Below, in pieces: positions 1-7,687 of a DNA stretch of 64,000 bases; the stretch's first letter is position 1; each line of letters opens with the position of its first letter. Under the pieces are notes generated by a model. The model did no database searches, was not told where the DNA came from, and saw only the letters and a list, made by a program, of their open reading frames with translations. The position numbers and the translations under genes are program-made. Source of the stretch: Calothrix sp. NIES-2100 (GTDB taxonomy: Bacteria > Cyanobacteriota > Cyanobacteriia > Cyanobacteriales > Nostocaceae); assembly GCF_002368195.1 (NCBI RefSeq), contig NZ_AP018178.1:8948645-9012644 (forward strand), written 5' to 3'.

Positions 1-2
1 TC

Positions 3-1046
3 ACACTTTTGCCAAATACTGCCCCTCTTGCAACTGCCACAGGGATTTTAGACGATCAGATGCATCGTTATTTGGGGCCAGATGTGCAAATATTTGGCAC
101 TGCTATTTTGGTAAAACATACAGAACGAGGATGGCTATATGTTTTAAGCCGCGATCCAGAATATAGTTGGACAGAAACTAGACAAAAGTTAGTCCGGTTA
201 GTGGCAGATCAAACCGCAGTAGCGATTGAAAACGATGAACTAGCAGTAGAACTCAAGAAAAAAGAACGCTTAGATCAAGAATTAGAAATTGGTGCAGAAA
301 TTCAACGGCGACTCTTACCACGCCAATGTCCCATTGTTCCCGGTGCAGTCTTAGCTGCAAGGTGTAAACCAGCTAATCGTGTTGGTGGAGATTATTACGA
401 TTTTATTCCCACAAATCAAAATCAGATTCAAATCCACAATAAAATTGGTTTAGAAACTGGGCCTTTGGGTTTAGTAATTGGGGATGTCATGGGTAAAGGT
501 GTCCCCGCCGGATTGATTATGACAATGATGCGGGGAATGTTACGAGGAGAAGTATTGCATGGTAATTCTCCTTCCAAGATTCTGCAAAATTTAAATCGAG
601 TCATGTATGCGGATTTAGAAAATTCTCACCGCTTTGTGACGCTATTTTATTCAGAATTTAATCCCCAAACCCGCATTTTATCTTACAGTAATGCTGCACA
701 TAATCCGCCCTTGTGGTGGCACGCAGCCACAAAAACTGTAACCAGATTAGATACTCTGGGAATGTTAATAGGTTTAGATGCGAATAGTCAATATGAAGAT
801 GCCCAGGCACAATTAGAACCTGGGGATACAGTTATTTACTATACAGATGGCTTAACTGATGCCGCAGCTGCCGGTGGCGATCGCTTCGACGAAGAAAACT
901 TCGTTGCTAGCTTTAGTGCTGCTTGTAGATATTGTGATGGCCCAGAAGAAATTGTTGATTACCTCTTTGACCAAGTACAGCAATTCATCGGTGATGATAA
1001 ACAAAACACCGATGATATGACACTTGTGGTTTTACAAATTAAATAG
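3..1046 (+). CDS. SpoIIE/RsbU-type PP2C serine phosphatase, 5' truncated by window edge
   Basis: The reading frame is open to the left edge, so the true start lies outside. The first ~80 visible residues end in VADQTAVAIEN, which looks like the end of a GAF sensor domain, followed by a short coiled-coil linker (ELKKKERLDQELEIGAEIQ). The rest is a SpoIIE-type metal-dependent phosphatase domain with the expected acidic motifs GGDYYDF, GDVMGKGVPAGL, YTDGLTD and TDDMTLVVL. This family dephosphorylates anti-sigma-factor antagonists (partner-switching signalling) and is cytosolic. The partner is not visible here. Domain calls rest on motifs; the input signal and target are unknown. Confidence 0.85.
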   Translation, partial: TLLPNTAPLATATGILDDQMHRYLGPDVQIFGTAILVKHTERGWLYVLSRDPEYSWTETRQKLVRLVADQTAVAIENDELAVELKKKERLDQELEIGAEIQRRLLPRQCPIVPGAVLAARCKPANRVGGDYYDFIPTNQNQIQIHNKIGLETGPLGLVIGDVMGKGVPAGLIMTMMRGMLRGEVLHGNSPSKILQNLNRVMYADLENSHRFVTLFYSEFNPQTRILSYSNAAHNPPLWWHAATKTVTRLDTLGMLIGLDANSQYEDAQAQLEPGDTVIYYTDGLTDAAAAGGDRFDEENFVASFSAACRYCDGPEEIVDYLFDQVQQFIGDDKQNTDDMTLVVLQIK

Positions 1047-1155
1047 TCAATGGTCAATGGTCAATGGTCAATGGTCAATGGTCAATGGTCAAAAAATTTT
1101 AAATTCTGGACTATTGACTCTGGACTATTGACTCTGGACTATTGACTATTGACCA
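1047..1155. repeat. Short tandem heptamer repeats (TCAATGG family)
   Basis: About six and a half head-to-tail copies of TCAATGG (1047-1092) are followed by three copies of a 14-mer beginning CTGGACTATTGACT. The two blocks are partly complementary (TCAATGG/GACTATTGA), so a foldback is possible. This is the classical short tandemly repeated repetitive DNA of heterocystous cyanobacteria. It separates two convergent genes. Confidence 0.9.
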
Positions 1156-1158
1156 ATA

Positions 1159-2157
1159 TCAAAAGACGATTGTCCAACCTTGCTTGCGGGAATCTCCCTT
1201 CGTGTAGGAAACACCATCAACCTTGATACCTTGGCGATCAAGCAGGGTGATAATACCGCCATTATTATCTAATTGGATACCGTCTTGATCTAAAGGCACT
1301 TTGAGCGCTTCCCCTGGATTAATAGTGCCACTGAGGGGCTGTTTGCGTTTGAGGCGATCGGCGATCGCCCAACCACTCAAATCAACTTGATCCGGTGAAG
1401 TATTAATTAAAGTTACTGTCTCCTTACCAACATCATCGCCAGCTGGATTTACCAAAGCCGCAATAATTCGGACTGCTGCTGTTGCCGCAATTGGCGTAAT
1501 ATCATCGATTCTGTTACCAGTTTTGTCATCAGTATGGAAAGATTGAGACTGGAAGGCTAAAAATATACCTACCCACTGATTTCGCGCTGGATAGTGAATT
1601 AACAGTCCCCCATCTTGCCAAACACCATTATCTTTTTGGAATTGACCGACACTACCCTGGTTAAAGTGGATGTCATGAATACCGTTACCAGGAAGAAAAC
1701 CAAAATACTTATCCTTCACACCTGCTTCTGGGCCCCATCTTTCGCCAAACGGATATAGTACTGCTTCTGGTGAAGCGATCGCCCGCCCAATGTATAATTC
1801 CAGCAACTCGTTGAGGTCGTTATCTGGGCCAGGAACGTTGTACGGTAATGGCTTCATCTGTGTTGGGTCGAATAAATTCCCCCGGATGTAGTCTAAAGCG
1901 ACACCTCCTGGTTTACTCGGCAACACATTGAAGCCAAAATCTAACTCTTCCAGTTCCTTAGTGATGGGATGGGAAAAGTTTTCGTCAACAAAATACAGTA
2001 ATTCTGAAGGACTTTGCTTTGATTTGACATTGATGGCGATGCGATACTTATTATTCTTGTCGTCAGTTACTAGAACTTGGTAATGGGGAGAGGGGCCTTC
2101 ACCCATCTGGCGATCCACAGCTTGGCATTTGAGAACCCCGTAATTTTTCAATGGCAT
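1159..2157 (-). CDS. DUF2278 (YukJ-like) protein with C-terminal lamin-tail domain
   Basis: 332 residues. The first ~220 residues match the DUF2278 family (opening MPLKNYGVLKCQAVDR, a central LPGNGIHDIHFNQG, and DGGLLIHYP). Residues ~230-332 look like a lamin-tail (LTD) beta-sandwich: VTLINTSPDQVDLSGWAIAD followed by a short-loop beta pattern. LTD domains occur in bacterial nucleases and surface proteins and are thought to aid binding. No signal peptide is visible. The catalytic role of DUF2278 is not established, although some members pair with nuclease-type domains. The ATG start is the first in frame and is followed at once by the conserved N-terminus. Function inferred only at family level. 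Confidence 0.8.
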   Translation of the reverse strand: MPLKNYGVLKCQAVDRQMGEGPSPHYQVLVTDDKNNKYRIAINVKSKQSPSELLYFVDENFSHPITKELEELDFGFNVLPSKPGGVALDYIRGNLFDPTQMKPLPYNVPGPDNDLNELLELYIGRAIASPEAVLYPFGERWGPEAGVKDKYFGFLPGNGIHDIHFNQGSVGQFQKDNGVWQDGGLLIHYPARNQWVGIFLAFQSQSFHTDDKTGNRIDDITPIAATAAVRIIAALVNPAGDDVGKETVTLINTSPDQVDLSGWAIADRLKRKQPLSGTINPGEALKVPLDQDGIQLDNNGGIITLLDRQGIKVDGVSYTKGDSRKQGWTIVF

Positions 2158-2282
2158 CTGTATTCTCCTGAATTTCTCAGCGTTAGTTCTTTACTTTGAG
2201 ACAAAGCAGGTTTCATATTTTACTTACTTTGTCAGAAGATAATTTAAGTAAAAGTTAAATTATCAAGATAAATCAGCTATTA

Positions 2283-2302
2283 TGCTCAATTTTGCTTGAG
2301 CA
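2283..2302. other. Small hairpin upstream of DUF2278 gene
   Basis: TGCTCAA and TTGAGCA form a 7-bp stem with a 6-nt loop. No T run follows it on either side, so I do not call it a terminator. It could be an operator or part of a leader. Confidence 0.4.
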
Positions 2303-2350
2303 TGATGAGATACAGTAGTACCCTCTAGGGTAATTTTTTCCGTAAGTAAT

Positions 2351-2974
2351 TCAGTGAGCAATTAGTCCTAGCCAATGGGGATAAGCGTAAGAATTTGCGA
2401 TCGCTAATTGGGAATTTTGGTAACTATGGAACACCCAATTCGCCGTAGCTTGGAGATTTTCCTGCATTCGGCTATCTTCGCCAAAAGCTTCAAAAGCCAA
2501 ACTCCACCAAGCATTTTCTCGAACAATCAAATTAGTGATTTCTACACTACAACCGTTATCTATACGTTCATTAGTTGCGACAGCTTGAACCGAAAAATCC
2601 CCTAAAACTTGAAAAAGCTGTGAATAGCGAACTTTCTGCACACTCACCCAGGAAGGATTATCTAAAACCATCCCCGGCTGAAAACTTTCGCCTTTCGAGT
2701 CTTCACACAGCCATTTACCCCATTTTTCAGCCTTACCTGTGACTAATTCGCCCAAATCCATCACATCAAGTTCTGCTTGTCGCCATTTTACTTCCAGCCT
2801 TCCCTGTCGCAGTTTGATTCCCAGATAATCACATCCTGGCGAGTAAAGATAAACATCTTCCCTTACTTCTGGTGATTTTAACGGGTCAAGCAGACAATGA
2901 TGCTGAAACCAAAGTTGAATATTTTCCGGGAGATTACCAGGATAAAACCAGCGTAATTCGTGACTGACAAACAT
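2351..2974 (-). CDS. Conserved hypothetical protein
   Basis: Not recognised as a named family. The frame extends upstream to 3094, but those extra ~40 residues (MPHAPCPMPNAQ-type) are just the translated heptamer repeat, so I place the start at the ATG at 2974 (MFVSHELRWFYPGNLP), or at the latest plausible neighbour, 2989. The ~207-residue protein is soluble and mixed alpha/beta with many Trp residues; an N-terminal motif LRWFYPGNLP and a segment LGIKLRQGRLEVKWRQAE suggest a nucleotide- or phosphate-binding beta barrel of CYTH type, but that is a guess. The upstream repeat could feed an N-terminal extension if transcription starts far away. Confidence 0.55.
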   Translation of the reverse strand: MFVSHELRWFYPGNLPENIQLWFQHHCLLDPLKSPEVREDVYLYSPGCDYLGIKLRQGRLEVKWRQAELDVMDLGELVTGKAEKWGKWLCEDSKGESFQPGMVLDNPSWVSVQKVRYSQLFQVLGDFSVQAVATNERIDNGCSVEITNLIVRENAWWSLAFEAFGEDSRMQENLQATANWVFHSYQNSQLAIANSYAYPHWLGLIAH

Positions 2975-2987
2975 AATGTTAGTGGGC

Positions 2988-3093
2988 ATTGGGTATGGGG
3001 CATTGGGCATTGGGCATTGGGCATGGGGCATGGGGCATGGGGCATGGGGCATGGGGCATTGGGCATTGGGCATTGGGCATGGGGCATGGGGCA
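2988..3093. repeat. GGGCATT/GGGCATG heptamer tandem array
   Basis: About fourteen head-to-tail heptamers of the form GGGCAT followed by T or G, a known Nostoc-type repeat. The array is open in several frames and creates spurious Met-Pro-His/Asn-Ala peptides on the minus strand. It joins directly to the 21-bp array that starts near 3094. Confidence 0.9.
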
Positions 3094-3375
3094 TTAAGCC
3101 GGATTAACGGAGTTCAAAGCCTCGTTGACGGAGTTCAAAGCCTGATTAACGGAGTTCAAAGCCTGATTAACGAAGTTCAAAGCCTGATTAACGAAGTTCA
3201 AAGCCTGATTAACGAAGTTCAAAGCCTGATTAACGAAGTTCAAAGCCTGATTAACAGAGTTCAAAGCCTGATTAACGGAGTTCAAAGCCTGATTAACGAA
3301 GTTCAAAGCCTGATTAACAGAGTTCAAAGCCTGATTAACGGAGTTCAAAGCCTCATTAACGGAGTTCAAAGCCTC
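3094..3375. repeat. 21-bp tandem repeat array, 13 copies
   Basis: Thirteen copies of a 21-bp unit with core GTTCAAAGCCT, starting at 3112 and spaced exactly 21 bp (last, partial copy at 3364). A degenerate unit precedes it at ~3094. Variation is limited to a few positions (GATTAACGGA, GATTAACGAA or GATTAACAGA tails). Because 21 is divisible by three, frames stay open on both strands: the plus strand gives VQSLINE heptads and the minus strand QALNSVN/QALNFVN heptads. No ribosome binding site or family match supports a gene. Confidence 0.9.
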
Positions 3376-3570
3376 AAAAGGCATCATCAATTTACAATAC
3401 AGTTTGTCTTCCTTCCCACACTCCCCACACTCCCCACACTCCCTCATCCCCCTCATCACTTATAACCACATAACTAGCACCTGACGCTATTAAACAGAGT
3501 CCCGGTTGATGGGACAATGAGAAATTGTGCTTGCTTTGTTTTGCTTCCAGTCCAAAGGAATTTATAAAAA
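3376..3570. other. Intergenic leader upstream of PsbP-like gene
   Basis: It holds a short CCCCACACT tandem repeat (3415-3445) and the ribosome binding region AAAGGA at ~3553 for the next gene. No further gene or clear promoter motif was seen. Confidence 0.5.
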
Positions 3571-4116
3571 ATGTGGAAAAGAATTGTATTCATGTTTCTA
3601 TTGGTATTGAGTTTCAGCCTAAGTCACCCTGGTGTAGCAGCGGCGGCTGGACTCAAAAACTTTGTAAACACTGATAATGGCTATGAGTTCTCATATCCTA
3701 ACGGCTGGGTGCAAGTGAAAGTTGCTAACGGCCCCGACGTAGTTTTCCATGATTTAATTGAAATCAGTGAAAATGTCTCAGTAGTAATTAGCCCCGTTCC
3801 CGAAGGTGAAACTTTAGCACAACTAGGAACACCAACAGAAGTAGGGTATAAATTGGGTAAAGCTGCTCTCGCTCCCCCAGACTCTGGTCGTTCGGCTGAA
3901 TTAGTAAATGCTTTTGAACGAGAATCTGATGGTAAGAATTACTACTTGCTAGAGTATTTGGTGAAACTACCCAATCAACAACAACGCCATAACATCGCCA
4001 GCGTTGCCCTCAGCCGTGGTAAACTTTTTACTTTTAATGCCTCAATTCCGGAAAAACGTTGGCAGAAACTTAAATCTGCTATGGAACAGGTTGTAAGTTC
4101 ATTCTTAGTTTATTAA
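3571..4116 (+). CDS. PsbP-like protein (CyanoP), photosystem II assembly/lumen factor
   Basis: 181 residues. An N-terminal hydrophobic segment (residues 4-25) ending VAAAAG serves as a signal for export to the thylakoid lumen. The mature part opens with the PsbP signature GYEFSYPNGWVQVKV and continues with the PsbP pattern DVVFHDLIEISENVSVVISP, a YYLLEY strand and a C-terminal helix (KRWQKLKSAMEQVVSSF). CyanoP is a small peripheral factor linked to photosystem II assembly in cyanobacteria. Some cyanobacterial homologues carry a lipobox cysteine; here there is no Cys near the cleavage site, so it is probably soluble in the lumen. An AAAGGA stretch lies upstream of the ATG. Confidence 0.88.
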   Translation: MWKRIVFMFLLVLSFSLSHPGVAAAAGLKNFVNTDNGYEFSYPNGWVQVKVANGPDVVFHDLIEISENVSVVISPVPEGETLAQLGTPTEVGYKLGKAALAPPDSGRSAELVNAFERESDGKNYYLLEYLVKLPNQQQRHNIASVALSRGKLFTFNASIPEKRWQKLKSAMEQVVSSFLVY

Positions 4117-4120
4117 ATGG

Positions 4121-4167
4121 TCATGGGGCATGGGGCATGGGGCATGGGGCATGGGGCATGGGGCATT
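4121..4167. repeat. GGGGCAT heptamer tandem repeat
   Basis: About six copies of GGGGCAT directly after the PsbP-like stop codon. Same family as the array at 2988-3093. Confidence 0.85.
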
Positions 4168-4236
4168 GAATATTTGTCATTGATCCTCTTCCTCATTCCC
4201 CTAATCCTTAGCTCCTAGCCCCTAGATTCAACCCTT

Positions 4237-4283
4237 AATTGATAATTTATAATTCATAATTCATAATTCATAATTCATAATTT
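4237..4283. repeat. ATAATTC tandem repeat abutting the maf start
   Basis: Five copies of an AT-rich heptamer (ATAATTC) run right up to the ATG at 4287, so the usual ribosome binding position is occupied by repeat DNA and no Shine-Dalgarno sequence is visible. Confidence 0.8.
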
Positions 4284-4286
4284 TCT

Positions 4287-4883
4287 ATGACAATTCCCCA
4301 GTTTGTACTTGCTTCTGCTTCGCCAGCGCGACGACGTTTACTGCAAAGTGTTGGGATTGAACCAATAGTTTATCCTAGCGATTTTGATGAATCGCAAATT
4401 CAATTAAATGATGCTGATGAGTTGGTGCAAACTCTTTCGCAACGCAAAGCGGAAACTGTAATTGAGCAGTTTGAATCAGCTTTGATTATGGGTTGTGATT
4501 CAGTTTTGGCTGTTAATGGTGAGATTCATGGTAAACCAGCCGATGCTAACGAAGCGATCGCCCGTTGGCAGATTATGCAAGGTAACTTTGGCGACCTGTA
4601 CACTGGTCATACCTTGATTGACTTGACGCAAAACCGCACTGTCACCAAATGTCAGGTAACTAGAGTTTACTTTGCGCAAATGAGCGATCGCGATATTCAA
4701 GCTTATGTAGCTACCGGCGAACCCCTCAAATGTGCCGGTGCTTTTGCGCTAGAAGGTTTTGGTAGTTTATTTGTCGAAAAAATCGCCGGTTGTCACAGCA
4801 ACGTCATTGGTCTGAGTTTACCTTTACTGCGCCACATGCTTGCAGAACTTGGATACAACGTTATTGATTTTTGGCGATCGTAA
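4287..4883 (+). CDS. maf: Maf-family nucleoside triphosphate pyrophosphatase
   Basis: 198 residues, the usual Maf length. It opens with the family signature [17 protein letters not shown] (phosphate-binding S-x-S-x-x-R-R). [23 protein letters not shown] contains the metal-binding Asp and the K-P motif; [30 protein letters not shown] is the conserved C-terminal substrate region. The family hydrolyses non-canonical or modified NTPs to NMP and PPi (house-cleaning) and can affect septum formation. Soluble cytosolic enzyme. Substrate preference cannot be read from sequence alone. Confidence 0.92.
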   Translation: MTIPQFVLASASPARRRLLQSVGIEPIVYPSDFDESQIQLNDADELVQTLSQRKAETVIEQFESALIMGCDSVLAVNGEIHGKPADANEAIARWQIMQGNFGDLYTGHTLIDLTQNRTVTKCQVTRVYFAQMSDRDIQAYVATGEPLKCAGAFALEGFGSLFVEKIAGCHSNVIGLSLPLLRHMLAELGYNVIDFWRS

Positions 4884-4898
4884 GGGCGCGGTAACCGC

Positions 4899-5091
4899 CA
4901 TAGGTGTCAAATTGAGCTTCTAACGCTTACCCGATATACGTTTTACCCCATCCCTCCATCCCCTCCTCGCTTGCGGGGAGGGGAGGTTTTGCGTCAGCAA
5001 AGCCGGGGTGGGGTAAAACGGATCTTCATGGGAAGCGAAAAAACACAAAACCACGTTTTGATCAGGGTTTCACGTTAACTTGACATCAATG
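4899..5091. mobile_element. Diverged copy of the 195-bp MITE-like foldback element
   Basis: The left end CATAGGTGTCAA and right end TTGACATCAATG are imperfect inverted repeats related to the ends of the two identical copies at 27029 and 31729. The right side also shares the subterminal GGGTTTCACGTTAA. Length is 193 bp. Inside is a nested inverted repeat (GTTTTACCCCATCCC ... GGGGTGGGGTAAAAC) and a stem around CTCGCTTGCGGGGAGG, with core sequence unlike the other copies. The left flank is half of a palindrome (TAAGGGCGCGGTAACCGC), as at the other two insertions, but no 9-bp duplication remains. Confidence 0.7.
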
Positions 5092-5214
5092 AACACTGCT
5101 AAACCCTGCATAGCGCGGATGTATCTAGTGAAGATTGCCGGAAAATCGGAAAAATATGATATTTAGGATGTATCCAAACAGGAATCCGGTTTTTTCGGCA
5201 AATAAATCTTAATT
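5092..5214. other. Upstream region of protease/FGE module
   Basis: 123 bp between the foldback element and the ATG at 5215. No clear -10/-35 pair or strong ribosome binding site was seen. Confidence 0.4.
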
Positions 5215-6291
5215 ATGACAATTCAATTATCGCAACCCGACTTTCAACGCCTGATTAAGATAGTCTCTAATTTACCAGACTTTGCTAACGTGCGCGATCG
5301 CCGTCGTTTAGTTGCAGGTGCTTTAGAAGGTGTACCTCAAGCAGATATCATCTTGGCACGATTAGATTTGGATGGTATGCCGATGAATGTGGCGGTAGAA
5401 GTAGTGCGCTTCCTTGGCAATTTTGGACAGGTGGCTTATGGCAAAGAAGCTTTAGGAATTTTCCTCAATTATATTCAACCATATACAGGCGATGAAGATA
5501 ATTCTTTCATTCAAGATTTATTTCAAACATATCCGCTTGATACTCCAGCTACTCCCAACCGCTTAATTGATCGTTGGCGAGGCACTGATAATATAGCTGA
5601 TATTAAAGAAAAAATTATTGGTGAAGATACATTACGCCACATTTATATTTTAGATATGGCACTGGATGCAGCTAAAGCCGTTGTTCATATCAAAATTCCC
5701 AAATTAAATGGACTTACCGAAGCGGCTACAGGTTTTATGATTGCACCAGATTTATTGATGACTAACAATCATGCGATCGCTAGCCAAGAGGAAGCTGAAA
5801 AAGCTGAATATACCTTTAATTACCAATTAGATAAAAATGGTAAAGAATGTCCTATTGTGACAGTCAACGCCTTACCTAATGGCAATTTTTATACCAATTC
5901 AGAATTAGATTATACAGTTATTAAACTTAATAATCCTCCCGATTTTGGCAATCATTTAAAACTTAAGAACAAGCAAGTACGTCGAGATGAACGAGTAGCA
6001 ATTATTCAGCATCCTGGGGGACATTTAAAAAAAATCTCCATCCAAAATAACTTTGTCGCCTATGCTGACACCAAAGTTGTGCAATATACTACTAGCACTC
6101 TTCCCGGTTCTTCTGGCTCACCTGTATTTGATGATGATTTTCATGTAGTAGCAATTCATCATAGCGGGGGAATGTTAACAGAGCCAAGTACACAGCGCAA
6201 ATATTTACGCAATGCGGGTACAAGTATGATAGCTGTGCTAAAAGATTTGCAAACAAACGCACCAGAAATTTACGCACAATTGCAGGGGTAA
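5215..6291 (+). CDS. Effector-associated-domain (EAD-like) / trypsin-like serine protease fusion
   Basis: 358 residues. Residues 1-~115 form an all-helical domain (QRLIKIVSNLPDFANVRDRR ... DLDGMPMNVAVEVVRFLGNFGQ ... GKEALGIFLNYIQPYTGDED ... YPLDTP) of the kind called effector-associated domains in cyanobacterial conflict systems; I cannot give the family number. Residues ~150-345 are a chymotrypsin-fold protease: GFMIAPDLLMTNNHAI (His186), ELDYTVIKL (Asp232) and LPGSSGSPVF (Ser302) form the triad, with AIHHSGG after it. No signal peptide, so it acts in the cytosol. It is followed after 7 bp by the FGE-fold gene, implying an operon. Likely a proteolytic effector recruited through its helical domain; the target is unknown. 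Confidence 0.85.
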   Translation: MTIQLSQPDFQRLIKIVSNLPDFANVRDRRRLVAGALEGVPQADIILARLDLDGMPMNVAVEVVRFLGNFGQVAYGKEALGIFLNYIQPYTGDEDNSFIQDLFQTYPLDTPATPNRLIDRWRGTDNIADIKEKIIGEDTLRHIYILDMALDAAKAVVHIKIPKLNGLTEAATGFMIAPDLLMTNNHAIASQEEAEKAEYTFNYQLDKNGKECPIVTVNALPNGNFYTNSELDYTVIKLNNPPDFGNHLKLKNKQVRRDERVAIIQHPGGHLKKISIQNNFVAYADTKVVQYTTSTLPGSSGSPVFDDDFHVVAIHHSGGMLTEPSTQRKYLRNAGTSMIAVLKDLQTNAPEIYAQLQG

Positions 6292-6298
6292 TTGAGCA

Positions 6299-7540
6299 AT
6301 GGCGATCAGTGGGAACCTAACGAATAAATTAGTCAGCTTGCTTCAAAGACATCTGAGAGATAAAAACGAGTGTAAAAGTAAATTATTCCTTTTATTCGGT
6401 GTAAATTCATCTATATCGAATCAGATTAATTGGGATACAGCATTAAGTAATATTATTCCCGATTTAATAGACAGACTAGATGCCTACGGGACAATGCCTA
6501 ACTCAGAAAACATAGCCCTATGTGAATTTTTAAAGTTAATTAGTGAAAGTGTAGGTGCAGATGTCCAGATAGAGATAAGTAAGTTATCACAATTGATTAT
6601 CCAAGAAAAACAAGCAGATATAAATACAAGGCAACAACAAAATTTTGCTTCAAAATTGTCAGTATTTAATTTTGAAACAGCGAAATTATATGTAAAAAAT
6701 CAGAGTGTTATTTCTTACAAGGAGAGCAAGCAAGCTAATTATTTTGTAGAAGATTTGCCCTATGGTGTAAAGCTAGAGATGGTTGAAATTCCTGGTGGTA
6801 CATTTTGGATGGGCGCTTCTAACAAAGAACAAGACAGTAGTGATTCTGAACGTCCCATACATGAAGTAACGGTTCCAACTTTCTTTATGGGGAAATATAC
6901 CATTACTCAAGAACAATGGGAAAAAGTTGCTGGTTTTCTGCCTAAAATCAATAGATATTTAGAACCAAAACCTTCTCGCTTCAAGGGTCACGATCGTCTA
7001 CCAGTTGAGAGCATTTCTTGGTATGATGCCGTTGAATTTTGCGATCGCCTCTCTCAATACACTCGCAACAGCTATCGTCTTCCCAGCGAAGCAGAATGGG
7101 AATATGCCTGTCGCGCTGGAACAACAACACCATTCCATTTTGGTGAAACAATCACATCAGAGTTAGCTAACTACAATGCTACCAAAACTTATGGTGCTGG
7201 TGTGAAAGGAACATATAGAAAAGAAACAACAGAAGTAGGGAGTTTTAAAGTAGCTAACGCCTTTGGATTATACGATATGCACGGAAACCTATGGGAATGG
7301 TGCCTCGATGATTGGCACAGTAACTATGAAGGAGCGCCAACAGATAGCAGCGCATGGTTTAATGATAATAATAATCTTTCCCAAAAACAAGGAATAGCCC
7401 TGCTGCGGGGCGGTTCCTGGATCGTCGTTCCTAACGGCTGCCGTTCCGCGTCTCGCCTTTATCTCTATTGGGCGGTGCGCGACTACGTCTTCAGTTTTGT
7501 TGGTTTTCGTGTTGTGTGCGCGGCTGGGAATATTTTCTAG
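6299..7540 (+). CDS. Helical adaptor / FGE-sulfatase-fold protein, probable DGR-diversified
   Basis: 413 residues. Residues 1-~100 are a helical domain with the pattern CEFLKLISESVGADVQIEI seen in cyanobacterial effector-associated proteins. Residues ~150-410 are a formylglycine-generating-enzyme (C-type-lectin-like) fold: VEIPGGTFWMG, YTITQEQWEKVAG, LPVESISWYDAVEFCDRL, YRLPSEAEWEYACRAGT, NAFGLYDMHGNLWEWC, LLRGGSW, GFRVVC. In cyanobacteria such proteins are frequent targets of diversity-generating retroelements rather than sulfatase activators. Codons 369-410 have the matching adenine-depleted base pattern (see variable region). Probably the sensor or adaptor partner of the upstream protease. 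Confidence 0.88.
   Translation: MAISGNLTNKLVSLLQRHLRDKNECKSKLFLLFGVNSSISNQINWDTALSNIIPDLIDRLDAYGTMPNSENIALCEFLKLISESVGADVQIEISKLSQLIIQEKQADINTRQQQNFASKLSVFNFETAKLYVKNQSVISYKESKQANYFVEDLPYGVKLEMVEIPGGTFWMGASNKEQDSSDSERPIHEVTVPTFFMGKYTITQEQWEKVAGFLPKINRYLEPKPSRFKGHDRLPVESISWYDAVEFCDRLSQYTRNSYRLPSEAEWEYACRAGTTTPFHFGETITSELANYNATKTYGAGVKGTYRKETTEVGSFKVANAFGLYDMHGNLWEWCLDDWHSNYEGAPTDSSAWFNDNNNLSQKQGIALLRGGSWIVVPNGCRSASRLYLYWAVRDYVFSFVGFRVVCAAGNIF
7403..7528 (+). other. Candidate DGR variable region (VR) at the 3' end of the FGE gene
   Basis: In this 126-nt stretch of the coding strand I count only 8 adenines, while the preceding sequence is A-rich. The variable codons nearly all end in C or T (ATC, GTC, GTT, GGC, TCT, CTT, TAT, CTC, GAC, TAC, GTC, TTC, AGT, TTT, GTT). 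They sit where FGE-type DGR targets have Asn (AAC/AAT) in the template, between invariant GGSW, CRSA and GFRVVC. That is the pattern left by adenine-specific mutagenic retrohoming. No reverse transcriptase gene and no A-rich template copy lies in this window, so they would act from elsewhere. Confidence 0.72.
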
Positions 7541-7687
7541 TATCCCTTTATACTTTAGTCCTTAGCCCCTTACACTTGTTCTTTTTTTCTCTTTTGTCAC
7601 CATGAGGCGACAAAAATTTTTTTCAGGACTTACGCATGGACTACGATTTTACGTCATTACTCGTTTAAGCGAAGTAATCGCAAAGGC
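7541..7687. other. Intergenic spacer with possible IS-end remnant
   Basis: Between convergent genes. Contains CAGGACTTACGCAT at ~7624-7637, a string I associate with ends of cyanobacterial transposable elements, and an imperfect repeat around CATTACTCGTTTAAGCGAAG. No transposase fragment is recognisable. Confidence 0.35.

Noticed and set aside
3112..3375. CRISPR array
   Set aside because: The 21-bp units are directly joined with no spacers, and no cas gene is near.
2989..3465. Open frame of 158 codons on the plus strand through two repeat arrays (and 121 codons on the minus strand)
   Set aside because: Peptides are pure translations of the heptamer and 21-bp repeats; no start signal, no family, and frames stay open only because the period is a multiple of three or of seven.
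6299..7540. Formylglycine-generating enzyme activating sulfatases
   Set aside because: No sulfatase nearby, N-terminal adaptor domain, and the 3' variable pattern points to a DGR-type lectin-fold protein instead.
7624..7660. Insertion sequence end
   Set aside because: Only a short CAGGACTTACGCAT string; no second end or transposase fragment, so only mentioned as possible remnant.
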